A stretch of 64,000 nucleotides of DNA from Mucilaginibacter sp. OK098 (GTDB lineage Bacteria > Bacteroidota > Bacteroidia > Sphingobacteriales > Sphingobacteriaceae), in NCBI RefSeq assembly GCF_900142915.1, contig NZ_FRCM01000009.1:285371-349370 (forward strand). Direction: 5' to 3'. Positions 17,466 through 25,096 of the stretch are shown here, piece after piece; within the stretch, counting starts at the first letter, position 1, and each line of letters starts with the position of its first letter. The notes beneath the pieces are model-generated. The model saw nothing but the letters and a program-made list of their open reading frames with translations. It did not search any database and was not told the origin of the DNA. Both the position numbers and the translations under genes were made by a program.

Positions 17466-18221
17466 TTATTTCTTTTGAATTTTTATTGGTTTGATTGTTT
17501 GAATTGCACTGCCATTTGCCCACAACCTGGCTCCCCCCTTTATTCCATCCGCGTTCGAAACAATTTTCATGTTCTTATCCAGCTTAAATGTGAGTTTGTC
17601 GGAGTTGCCGCCTCCTATATATAAATAATCGTAATTAAATACGGTTTTTAAAACTTCAAAAACTTTCAGCATCCGCTTGTTCCACTTTTTCTCACCCTCT
17701 TTTTCAAGTGCAGCCTCACCAATATATTTATCGTATGATTTTACCTTGCCAACAGGCTGATGCGCAAATTCAAGGTGTGGTAATAAATTTCCATCAAGTA
17801 AAACTGCAGTGCCAAAGCCGGTTCCAAGGGTTATTACTACCTCAAGCCCTTTGCCATCTACAACACCCAGGCCCTGCATATCAGCATCATTAACCACCTG
17901 GGTTTCTGCTCCCAATACTTCTTTCAGCTTATTGGCAAGATCAAAATCTTTCCAAAGTTCGTTACTAAGGTTTGGCGCTGTTTTTATTACACCATGTTTT
18001 ACATACCCCGGAAAGCCGACTGAAATCTTATTATACTCCGGAAAATCCTTTACCAGCGTTTTTATGGAATTTATAACACTTTCGGGACTTGCCGGAGTGG
18101 GTGTTACTACCTTTTCGTATTTTTTTTGCAGCTCACCTTTTTCGTTCAGGATAGTTCCTTTAATGTGCGAGCCTCCAATATCAATGGAGAGGATTTTTAA
18201 TTGCTGAGGGGTTGATTTCAT
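17466..18221 (-). CDS. ppgK: Polyphosphate glucokinase-like ROK sugar kinase
   Basis: A 251-residue ROK-family kinase. The N-terminal phosphate-binding loop is LSIDIGGSHIKGTI. GTGFGTAVLLDG and the C-terminal block, with LEFAHQPVGK, YDKYIGEAALEKEGEKKWNK and YDYLYIGGGNSDKL, closely follow the polyphosphate glucokinase (PPGK) pattern and not the zinc-binding ROK glucokinases (no CxCGxxGC motif). It would make glucose 6-phosphate from glucose using polyphosphate and possibly ATP. As first gene of the operon it would feed the zwf branch directly. Phosphoryl donor is inferred from family resemblance. Confidence 0.87.
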   Translation of the reverse strand: MKSTPQQLKILSIDIGGSHIKGTILNEKGELQKKYEKVVTPTPASPESVINSIKTLVKDFPEYNKISVGFPGYVKHGVIKTAPNLSNELWKDFDLANKLKEVLGAETQVVNDADMQGLGVVDGKGLEVVITLGTGFGTAVLLDGNLLPHLEFAHQPVGKVKSYDKYIGEAALEKEGEKKWNKRMLKVFEVLKTVFNYDYLYIGGGNSDKLTFKLDKNMKIVSNADGIKGGARLWANGSAIQTIKPIKIQKK

Positions 18222-18552
18222 TAAATTGGGTGGCAGAGATGTATGAATAAATGGACAACGATTTTAGAGCTGTAAATATCAATAATTATATAATATAATG
18301 TATTAATATTACGCAGAAATATCAAAGCCAAATAAACAACATTAAGCTTAAGCCATTGTTTTTTTTATGTCATGCTTTCGCGTTTTTTACAAAACCGTTG
18401 CAAAAAAAGGATTATTTAATTAAAAAAAGGACCTTTTGAATCCTTTTTTTAATTAAAATCATTATTTTAACACAAAAGTGATAAAATAACCACCAAAAAA
18501 CATGATAAAAATCATACAATATCCCAATTGGGTATATTATGACTCAAAAACC
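18222..18552. other. Intergenic region between ppgK and tlpA-like gene
   Basis: This 331-base AT-rich stretch holds the upstream region of the pentose phosphate operon (near 18222-18400) and, further right, the terminator of the minus-strand TlpA gene. A small palindrome CCCAATTGGG lies at about 18523-18532. No TAnnTTTG box could be placed with confidence and no gene is seen. Confidence 0.5.
18416..18456 (-). terminator. Terminator hairpin after the TlpA-like gene
   Basis: A perfect 16-bp stem, TTAATTAAAAAAAGGA with TCCTTTTTTTAATTAA, encloses a 9-nt loop. It lies about 100 bases past the stop of the minus-strand gene ending at 18553. The A/T-rich arms supply a U-tract on either strand. Confidence 0.75.
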
Positions 18553-19746
18553 CTACCTGAATACCAGCATATCAATATCTCTTTCGCCTTTTTTCAATTT
18601 TAACCCGAGTGCTGTAAGAGCATCGGTAAGTGAGTCTTTCTTTTCGGGTTGATAATTGAATTCAATATCATATTTAATGTGCGATCCGGTTTCGTCAACA
18701 ACAGGCATTTTTACCAGTCCGAATCCTTCAAGGTAACCTGCTATTTTACCAAGCGTTACTGCATGCCCGCTAAAAGCGCCACTACTGCCGCCAAAAGTTT
18801 CCTCTTTATCTGCTGATTGTTTAAGCCGTTTTACTTTAGCGGTATCAGCAATTTTAAGCAGGTAAACTTCTTTGCTTCGCTTTTCAATTGCAGCCTTTAA
18901 ATCAAATCTGGAGTGAAGCTCCTTTATGAGTGTGGGCATCAGTTCATTTTCATGGCCTTTTGGTACAATTAAATCAATGCAATAATTTGTTTTATTTTGT
19001 TTGATGTTTTCTTTTGGGGTAAGGTCAATAACCCGCCCATAAGGCTGATCATTATAAGCAATGCGGTAAATTGCTTCTAATGGCAGGTTAAACATGGTTA
19101 TCCGCCTCTTTTTAAAATTACTGTCAGTTGGATACGTTCTCGACATACTGCTTACACCTTTAATTTCCGGCTGGATCAAAAGGCGGCTTTGCACCGTATC
19201 AGCAGCGCTAAAATATGATTTTACAGGGTCAGCTACCATATTGTCTTCTTTAAGAGGCAGATTAATGGGTTTCCCGGCTATAACAGCAGTAATGATTTTT
19301 GCAGTTACGTTAGCCGGTTCAGTAATAGCTACAATTTTACCACCGCCATCAATCAGTACAGTATGCGGAATAGTATGATAGGGAAAAACCGCACGAAGCT
19401 CATCGGCCGTATCAACAGCAAACCAAAGTGTTGAGGGTATGGTGGTAATAAATTGCTTTATCCGTTTCTCTTTTTCAGTGCTTACAGTTATCACCTGCAA
19501 CTTGCCTTTAAATTGTTTCTGCAATTCCTGCAGATGTGTCATGGCTGTTATACAGGGGCCGCAATAGGTTGCCCAAAATTCAAGTATTACAACTTTGCCT
19601 TTAAAATCTTCAATGTTTGTGGTTTTTACCGGGGCGTTTAAAACAGTTTGGAATTTAATAGCCGGTACATTTTGGCCGACCTTTACCTGCGCGGATGCAC
19701 AAATGCTTAACGCAAGAGTTAATATTGATAAGGTTATTTTTTTCAT
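18553..19746 (-). CDS. TlpA-like thioredoxin fused to DUF3738 (TIGR03435) domain
   Basis: The 397-residue exported protein starts at ATG 19746 (MKKITLSILTLALS), giving a signal peptide ending ASAQ. Residues ~22-150 form a TlpA/AlkHP-type thioredoxin fold with the redox motif C62-G-P-C65 in LEFWATYCGPC. Residues ~190-397 match the soil-associated TIGR03435/DUF3738 pattern (FNLPLEAIYRIAYNDQP, RFDLKAAIEKRSKEVYLLKI, PVVDETGSHIKYDIEFNY, and final DIDMLVFR). The first half probably reduces disulfides in the periplasm; the role of the second is unknown. It is divergent from a two-component system across a repeat-rich region and is the best candidate for its target. Confidence 0.88.
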   Translation of the reverse strand: MKKITLSILTLALSICASAQVKVGQNVPAIKFQTVLNAPVKTTNIEDFKGKVVILEFWATYCGPCITAMTHLQELQKQFKGKLQVITVSTEKEKRIKQFITTIPSTLWFAVDTADELRAVFPYHTIPHTVLIDGGGKIVAITEPANVTAKIITAVIAGKPINLPLKEDNMVADPVKSYFSAADTVQSRLLIQPEIKGVSSMSRTYPTDSNFKKRRITMFNLPLEAIYRIAYNDQPYGRVIDLTPKENIKQNKTNYCIDLIVPKGHENELMPTLIKELHSRFDLKAAIEKRSKEVYLLKIADTAKVKRLKQSADKEETFGGSSGAFSGHAVTLGKIAGYLEGFGLVKMPVVDETGSHIKYDIEFNYQPEKKDSLTDALTALGLKLKKGERDIDMLVFR

Positions 19747-19798
19747 TTTATAGTGATTTATTTTCATGTCAAACGTATCTTAATTTGAGGGCCGCGAA

Positions 19799-19838
19799 GG
19801 TTAACCAAGGTTAAGAAGGGTTAATTAGTGTTAACGTT
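19799..19838. promoter_or_regulatory. Four GGTTAA-type direct repeats at 10-bp spacing (candidate operator)
   Basis: GGTTAA starts at 19799, 19809 and 19819, and TGTTAA at 19829, exactly one helical turn apart (ggttaaccaa, ggttaagaag, ggttaattag, tgttaacgtt). This phasing is typical of OmpR/PhoB-type response regulator sites. The array lies between the divergent TlpA-like gene (start 19746) and the kinase (start 19879). It is therefore a good candidate binding site for the adjacent regulator. Confidence 0.65.
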
Positions 19839-19878
19839 TAGCAGGTTTATGCTGATGAACTGCTATTTTGCATCGGCA

Positions 19879-21408
19879 ATGAAAAATAGGATAAACCTGG
19901 TGGTAATATCAATGGCTTTTTGCACAACATTTTTGCTGTGCCTGCAGCTTTATTGGAATTACAAGGCATACCAGGGTTCTGTTAAGGCCTTTAAAAGTGA
20001 AAGCAACAGCGCGCTTAGTGACGCCGTTGAACATTTAACCAATATACGCAGGGATGAGTTTGCGACTAAATATAAAACATGGCTGGCTGATACCAGTCTG
20101 GTTTCAATTACCTGCAAGGTAAATACTACCTATCATTCAACCGTGTTTGCCATTGCAGATAAACACCAAAAAGTAGCAGGGTCAAAATCGATCTCGTTTA
20201 GTATCGATACCTTTAAACAACAGCTCAGTGCCATTAGCAACGCTACAAAAGCCTTTATTATCAATTACTTTCTTAAAACCAATGTTTATAACCAGTTAAA
20301 ATTAAAGGAAGTTTATTTTGTGACCCAAAATTTAGGTGACAGCTTGAACAATGCCTATAAAAGAGATCGTTTAAACCTTGCCCAACTCGATTCTTTATTT
20401 AAAGCTGAACTTTTAAAAAGAGACATTAACACCCCCCATCGCTTTTATATCACCAACTTCTCCGTTAAAAAGTTCAGTGAGGGTAATAAACCTGCAAAGG
20501 GCTATAGCTTTGCTACGCTGGCTTATAATTACGGTTTTTCTTCATCCCAAAAAACCATCAGCGCATGGTTCCCGGATCCTGATCTTGTTATTTTCGGGCA
20601 GATGAAATGGCTGCTGCTAAGTTCCCTGATCCTTATTGCCATTACAGTTTTTTGCTTCACCTACACGGTAAAAACTATTTTGAGGCAAAAGAAACTTGCC
20701 GAACTGAAGAACGATTTTGTAAACAACATGACCCATGAGCTGAAAACTCCAGTTGCCACCATTAACATAGCCGCCGAAGCCATCCAGGATTTTAACCTGA
20801 GCAAAACGTCGGTTGATGAATACCTGGGTATTATCCGTTACCAGGCGGGCAATCTCACAAACTTGATCGACCAGATCCTGAAAAGCGTAGTATCGGAGCA
20901 GGAAAGCGTCAGTCTTAATTTGTCTAAAGTAGATTTTGATCAATTAATAAACGGGATCATACAGGAGTATAAGCCGCAGTCGGATGCTGCAAACGTGACT
21001 GTTAATTATAATAATAAAGATGGAATTTTGCCTGCGATGGCTGATGAACCATTATTAAAAAATGCAATAGCCAATTTGCTGGATAATGCCATAAAATATG
21101 GCGGATCTGGTACTGTGATCAATATTGCGCAGTATATTGAAAATGGCAGCATCATTATTATGGTAAACGATAATGGCCCGGGCATCCCGGCAGAATACCA
21201 GGATAAAGTGTTCGACAGGTTTTTCCGTGTCCCATCCGGCGATATTCATAATGTGAAAGGTTATGGCCTTGGGCTAAGCTATGCCAAAAGTATTATTGAA
21301 AAACATAAGGGCACTCTATCGCTGATAAGCACAGAGGGCCGCGGAACAGAATTTATAATCAGCATACCACTTATTTACCATGAAACAAGCCAAAGTTCTG
21401 TTGCTTGA
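19879..21408 (+). CDS. Sensor histidine kinase
   Basis: Membrane sensor of a two-component system, 509 residues from ATG 19879 (MKNRINLVVIS). An upstream frame from 19828 would run into the repeat array and adds nothing conserved. Transmembrane helix 1 is near residues 7-26, then a periplasmic sensor region of about 210 residues without a recognised domain, and helix 2 near 235-260 (WLLLSSLILIAITVFCF). The H-box is FVNNMTHELKTPVATI with phosphorylated His286. The N-box is NAIANLLDNAIKYGG, followed by NDNGPGIP, FDRFFRV and GYGLGLSYAKSI. It overlaps the response regulator by 29 bases. Confidence 0.94.
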   Translation: MKNRINLVVISMAFCTTFLLCLQLYWNYKAYQGSVKAFKSESNSALSDAVEHLTNIRRDEFATKYKTWLADTSLVSITCKVNTTYHSTVFAIADKHQKVAGSKSISFSIDTFKQQLSAISNATKAFIINYFLKTNVYNQLKLKEVYFVTQNLGDSLNNAYKRDRLNLAQLDSLFKAELLKRDINTPHRFYITNFSVKKFSEGNKPAKGYSFATLAYNYGFSSSQKTISAWFPDPDLVIFGQMKWLLLSSLILIAITVFCFTYTVKTILRQKKLAELKNDFVNNMTHELKTPVATINIAAEAIQDFNLSKTSVDEYLGIIRYQAGNLTNLIDQILKSVVSEQESVSLNLSKVDFDQLINGIIQEYKPQSDAANVTVNYNNKDGILPAMADEPLLKNAIANLLDNAIKYGGSGTVINIAQYIENGSIIIMVNDNGPGIPAEYQDKVFDRFFRVPSGDIHNVKGYGLGLSYAKSIIEKHKGTLSLISTEGRGTEFIISIPLIYHETSQSSVA

Positions 21409-22060
21409 GGACGAGCTGCAGCTTGCAAAAATTGTGAGTGAAAGCCTGCAGACGAGGGGTTTTATAGTAACCCATGTGGTTAACGGCGTTTTGGGAACGG
21501 AAGCCATTCGCAAAAGTGCTTTTGATATTTGTATTGTTGATGTAATGATGCCCTTTATGGATGGCTTTACCTTTGTTGAGCAGGTTCGCAAAACAGATAA
21601 ACAGGTGCCCGTTTTGTTTTTAACGGCAAAATCGCAAACGGAGGATGTTATAAAAGGCTATGAAGCCGGCGGCAACGACTACCTGAGAAAGCCCTTCAGC
21701 CTGGAAGAGCTGATATTACGGCTGAATGAACTTTTGCGCCGAAAAGCAGCAGGCCAAACACCATCAAGTACTGATATAGGGCAGTATACCTTTGACATGA
21801 ACAAGCAGGAGCTCTGGTTTAGCGGCCGGCTCACTGGCAAGCTCTCGCACCGGGAAAATGAGCTGCTAACCTTGCTCATTCAGCACAAAAACCTGGTGCT
21901 CGACCGTAAAGCGGTACTGTTAAAGCTTTGGGGCGACGATAACTTTTTTAATACCCGCACCATGGATGTTTTTATAACCAAACTCCGCAAGCACCTGCAG
22001 CAGGACCCATCAATTGAAATTATTAATATAAGGGGCGTAGGTTATAAGCTTACCGTGTAA
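21380..22060 (+). CDS. OmpR-family response regulator
   Basis: DNA-binding partner of the preceding kinase, 226 residues. The receiver domain has the acidic pair in LLEDELQLAK, phosphorylated Asp54 in CIVDVMMPFMDG, and Lys in GGNDYLRKPF. Residues ~130-226 are the winged helix (SHRENELLTLLIQHKNLVLD, TRTMDVFITKLRKHL, INIRGVGYKLTV). The 29-base overlap with the kinase gene shows co-translation. It may bind the 10-bp-phased repeats at 19799-19838. Transcription ends at the hairpin just after its stop. Confidence 0.95.
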   Translation: MKQAKVLLLEDELQLAKIVSESLQTRGFIVTHVVNGVLGTEAIRKSAFDICIVDVMMPFMDGFTFVEQVRKTDKQVPVLFLTAKSQTEDVIKGYEAGGNDYLRKPFSLEELILRLNELLRRKAAGQTPSSTDIGQYTFDMNKQELWFSGRLTGKLSHRENELLTLLIQHKNLVLDRKAVLLKLWGDDNFFNTRTMDVFITKLRKHLQQDPSIEIINIRGVGYKLTV

Positions 22061-22100
22061 ATAAAAGAAGCCCGCTATTTTAGTAGCGGGCTTCTTTTAT
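22061..22100. terminator. Strong bidirectional terminator
   Basis: Perfect 16-bp stem ATAAAAGAAGCCCGCT with AGCGGGCTTCTTTTAT around an 8-nt loop, directly after the response regulator stop. It can serve both the response regulator and the convergent pdhB gene. Confidence 0.92.
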
Positions 22101-22103
22101 TTT

Positions 22104-22184
22104 TAGTTGAATAAGTTGATTGGGTTAGATTGAGTTGATTAAGTTAGACTGTTTTAACCTAATCAACCACTCACTTAATCAACC
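22104..22184. repeat. Micro-repeat hairpin, GTTGATT/AATCAAC words
   Basis: Left words GTTGATTGGGTTAGATTG, AGTTGATTAAGTTAGA are followed by complementary words TTAACCTAATCAACC and CTTAATCAACC. The halves form an imperfect hairpin. It lies between convergent genes, next to the terminator at 22061-22100. Confidence 0.7.
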
Positions 22185-22191
22185 AAATAAA

Positions 22192-23175
22192 CTACTTGGT
22201 TACATACATAACTTCCTTAACCGCTTTGATCACTCTTTCAGCGTTTGGAAGGTATTCCTGGATCAGGGTTGGTGCATAAGGCAATGGCACGTCGCCGCCC
22301 ATAATGCGCAGTACGGGTGCATCTAAATAATCAAATGCATCTTTTTGTACTTTAAATGCAACTTCGGTAGCTATTGAGCCTAAAGGCCAGCTTTCTTCAA
22401 CAATTACCAAACGGTTTGTTTTTTTAACAGAAGCAATAACAGTATCATAATCAATAGGGCGTACGGTACGTAAGTCGATCACCTCGGCATGGATGCCTTC
22501 TTTTTCAAGCTCGGCAGCGGCAGCGTTAACAACCTTCATTATTTTACCAAAACCTACAAGGGTAACATCAGTACCTTGTTTGGTAACATTTGCTTTGCCT
22601 AGCGGAATATAATAGGTTTCTTCAGGTACTTCACCTTTATCGCCATACATCAGCTCCGATTCCATAAAAATAACCGGATCGGGATCAATTATAGCTGATT
22701 TTAATAAACCTTTTGCATCATAAGGGTTTGAAGGCACTACTACCTTTAAGCCCGGACAGTTGGCATACCAGCTTTCAAAGCACTGGCTGTGCTGCGAGCT
22801 AAGCATCCCCGCATTACCGGTTGGGCCACGGAAAACAATTGGCACCGTGAACTGGCCTCCGCTCATCGACATGATCTTGGCTGCTCCGTTTATGATCTGA
22901 TCGATAGCAACCAGCGAAAAGTTAAACGTCATGAACTCGATAATGGGGCGTAAACCGTTCATTGCCGAGCCAATACCGATGCCGGCAAAACCACACTCAG
23001 AGATTGGCGTATCGATAACACGTTTAGCACCAAACTCGTCCAGCATACCCTGGCTTACTTTATAGGCGCCGTTATATTCAGCAACCTCTTCACCCATCAG
23101 GTATATTTTATCATCCTTGCGCATTTCTTCGTTCATTGCTTCCCGAAGCGCTTCTCTGAATTGTATTTCTCTCAT
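22192..23175 (-). CDS. pdhB: Pyruvate dehydrogenase E1 component, beta subunit
   Basis: The 327-residue beta subunit of the alpha2-beta2 E1 of the pyruvate dehydrogenase complex, which decarboxylates pyruvate with thiamine diphosphate. Family features are YLMGEEVAEYNGAYKVSQG, ERVIDTPISECGFAGIGIG-like text (here KRVIDTPISECGFAGIGIG), the GPTGNAGMLSSQHSQCFE segment and VVPSNPYDAKGLLK. Residue choice near the N-terminus favours pyruvate over branched-chain substrates, but that is not certain. The alpha subunit and E2 are not next to it. A Bacteroidota-type promoter lies just upstream. Confidence 0.92.
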   Translation of the reverse strand: MREIQFREALREAMNEEMRKDDKIYLMGEEVAEYNGAYKVSQGMLDEFGAKRVIDTPISECGFAGIGIGSAMNGLRPIIEFMTFNFSLVAIDQIINGAAKIMSMSGGQFTVPIVFRGPTGNAGMLSSQHSQCFESWYANCPGLKVVVPSNPYDAKGLLKSAIIDPDPVIFMESELMYGDKGEVPEETYYIPLGKANVTKQGTDVTLVGFGKIMKVVNAAAAELEKEGIHAEVIDLRTVRPIDYDTVIASVKKTNRLVIVEESWPLGSIATEVAFKVQKDAFDYLDAPVLRIMGGDVPLPYAPTLIQEYLPNAERVIKAVKEVMYVTK

Positions 23176-23206
23176 CGTATTATTAAAATGATGTTTTTTG
23201 CGAACG

Positions 23207-23236
23207 CAAATATAATCAACAATGTGTTATTTGCAA
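23207..23236 (-). promoter_or_regulatory. Bacteroidota-type promoter of pdhB
   Basis: On the minus strand the -7 box TATATTTG (23214 to 23207) fits TAnnTTTG. An ATTG (23236 to 23233), 18 bases upstream, is close to the -33 TTTG. The box is about 31 bases before the pdhB start codon. Confidence 0.6.
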
Positions 23237-23302
23237 TTAGTGTTATAACTACAACAAGGTTTTTACGGTTCGATGTAAAAAGTTGTTACTTGTGTACAGC
23301 AA

Positions 23303-23339
23303 ACCACTGCCCACTGCCGACTACAAACTGCCAACTTCC
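23303..23339. repeat. Micro-repeat, ACTGCC words (one-sided)
   Basis: Words CCACTGCCCACTGCCGACTA and AACTGCCAACTTCC repeat ACTGCC with small changes. There is no clear inverted partner. It lies directly after the stop of the subtilase gene. Confidence 0.5.
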
Positions 23340-23340
23340 T

Positions 23341-24975
23341 TTACTTCCTTTCCCCCTTCATTTTCGAAGCTATCTCCAGCGCTTTATAGGCATTTACTAT
23401 TCCACCCGTTTTTGAGAGCGAGGCAAAATCGACCTTTTCTTTAGTGCCGGGCTTATTAACCATTTTGCCCACAATAGGCGTTGCACTTTCTAAAATTACT
23501 TGTTTCAGCTGTTTTGCGCTAAGGCTTGGATAATATTCCAGGCACAGCGCTGCAATGCCTGCAACTATCGGCGATGAAAAGCTTGTACCGTCGGCTGTGT
23601 TAAATTCGGCATCGGTATCTATAGAGGTAACCTTAACACCCGGTGCAAAAACATCAACATGAATTTTGCCGTAGTTAGAAAACGAAGCAGCCAGGCTTGT
23701 ATCTGGCTTAGGGCCAGATGCACCAACATTGATCACATTATCAGTAGTTGAGCCATCAAGGTAAGTATCATTCGGAAATTCGGGTTTGGCATCAACATCC
23801 TGGTTGTCATTGCCCGATGCCATTACCAGCAGCACATCTTTTGCGGCAGCATATTTAAAAGCGTCATCTACCCATTCTTTATGCGGCGAGATCTTTTTGC
23901 CAAAGCTCATATTGATGATCTGCGCACCATGGTCAACCGCAAAACGGATCGCGTTAGCAACATCCTTGTCATATTCATCACCATTGGGCACTGCTTTGAT
24001 AGACATTATCCTTACATTATCTGCCACACCATCAATGCCATAGCCATTATTGCGTACAGCCCCAATTAAACCTGCAACACCGGTGCCGTGCGAAGCATCG
24101 GGGTTTTTAAGCACATTATTGCCATAAGGTTTTCCGTCATTCACATCCGGGTCATCACCCACTATACGTGCGCGGGCATCCAGGTCAGGAGTAATGTTGT
24201 TGTTTTGTTTGGCAAAATACTCTGTAAGGTCTTTAAGTACCTTGGCATTGTTGGTGTCATCGCCGATTTGCGAAAAAACAGATTCCCAAACCGTTTTGCT
24301 CTGGTTTATGGTGTCATTAGCCGTCTTTATTTTCCCAAGGTCGGCCAGGGTAAAAGTTTGGTCCGACTGCAGCTTAAGCTCTCTTTTTATATAATAATTT
24401 GTGGCCGATAATACGTTAACCTCCATTGTAAGGTCTTTCACCTCGGCCTGTGATTTGCTCATGGTGCTATCGTAATTGGTCTTTACTTTTTGCCAAAATG
24501 CAAACTCCTTTTCCTGGCCTGCAGGTGCAGTGGTGATAGTTGCATATTTACCCTTAAGCTTATGATACTGCCTCACTTCTTCAGTAGTTTCGGTAAAATC
24601 AACCTTTCCGCCTTTGCCGCCTAAAAAGTCCCAGCCATGCACATCATCAACAAAACCATCCTTATCGTCATCAATTCCATTGTTTGGGATTTCTTTGGGG
24701 TTTACCCACAAAATACTTTTCAAATCGGTTTGCGAAGTATCAATACCACTGTCAATAGTAGTAACTATTACAGTTTTACTTTTTTTGCCTTTTATAAACA
24801 GGTAAGCTTGTTTAAGGCTGATACCATAAAAACCATCAGTTTTTAAATCAAGCGTATGCCAATTCTTTGGCGGATCAGGTGCTTGCTTAGGTAGTTGCTG
24901 CCCTGTGGCATTCAGACTTAGAAACATTGCTCCGCATACCAGGGAGCCTAAAGCGTACTTACGTAATTTATGCAT
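23341..24975 (-). CDS. S8 family secreted subtilase
   Basis: A 544-residue serine protease, exported by a signal peptide (start ATG 24975, MHKLRKYALGSLVCG, ending NATGQ). The upstream in-frame extension is encoded by repeat-like sequence and is rejected. The catalytic triad is Asp75 in TTIDSGIDTSQTDL, His296 in DASHGTGVAGLIGA and Ser465 in DGTSFSSPIVAGIAAL. The oxyanion Asn is in VLLVMASGND. About 220 residues separate Asp from His, against about 30 in subtilisin; the insert holds a charged helical region. No T9SS C-terminal sorting domain is visible, so a periplasmic or outer-surface location is open. Confidence 0.93.
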   Translation of the reverse strand: MHKLRKYALGSLVCGAMFLSLNATGQQLPKQAPDPPKNWHTLDLKTDGFYGISLKQAYLFIKGKKSKTVIVTTIDSGIDTSQTDLKSILWVNPKEIPNNGIDDDKDGFVDDVHGWDFLGGKGGKVDFTETTEEVRQYHKLKGKYATITTAPAGQEKEFAFWQKVKTNYDSTMSKSQAEVKDLTMEVNVLSATNYYIKRELKLQSDQTFTLADLGKIKTANDTINQSKTVWESVFSQIGDDTNNAKVLKDLTEYFAKQNNNITPDLDARARIVGDDPDVNDGKPYGNNVLKNPDASHGTGVAGLIGAVRNNGYGIDGVADNVRIMSIKAVPNGDEYDKDVANAIRFAVDHGAQIINMSFGKKISPHKEWVDDAFKYAAAKDVLLVMASGNDNQDVDAKPEFPNDTYLDGSTTDNVINVGASGPKPDTSLAASFSNYGKIHVDVFAPGVKVTSIDTDAEFNTADGTSFSSPIVAGIAALCLEYYPSLSAKQLKQVILESATPIVGKMVNKPGTKEKVDFASLSKTGGIVNAYKALEIASKMKGERK

Positions 24976-24983
24976 TTTATATA

Positions 24984-25093
24984 ATTGTAGAAGTTGTAAG
25001 GGTTGTAAAAGTTGCAATATTAAAAATTGCAGCGTGTAAAGTATAGTTAATTTTCAACCTTTACAACAACTACAACCCTTACAACCTTCAACC
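24984..25093. repeat. Micro-repeat hairpin, GTTGTAA/TTACAAC words
   Basis: Left words AGAAGTTGTAAGGGTTGTAA, AAGTTGC are mirrored on the right by AACCTTTACAACAACTACAA and CCCTTACAACC. The middle (about 25015-25050) carries ATTGCAGCG. The arms pair as an imperfect hairpin in the gap between the ALDH stop and the subtilase start. Confidence 0.7.
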
Positions 25094-25096
25094 TAA

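Noticed and set aside
17452..17523. Longer N-terminus for transketolase
   Set aside because: It overlaps the ppgK gene, contains no conserved residues and would not match the family start at MSATTQDIE.
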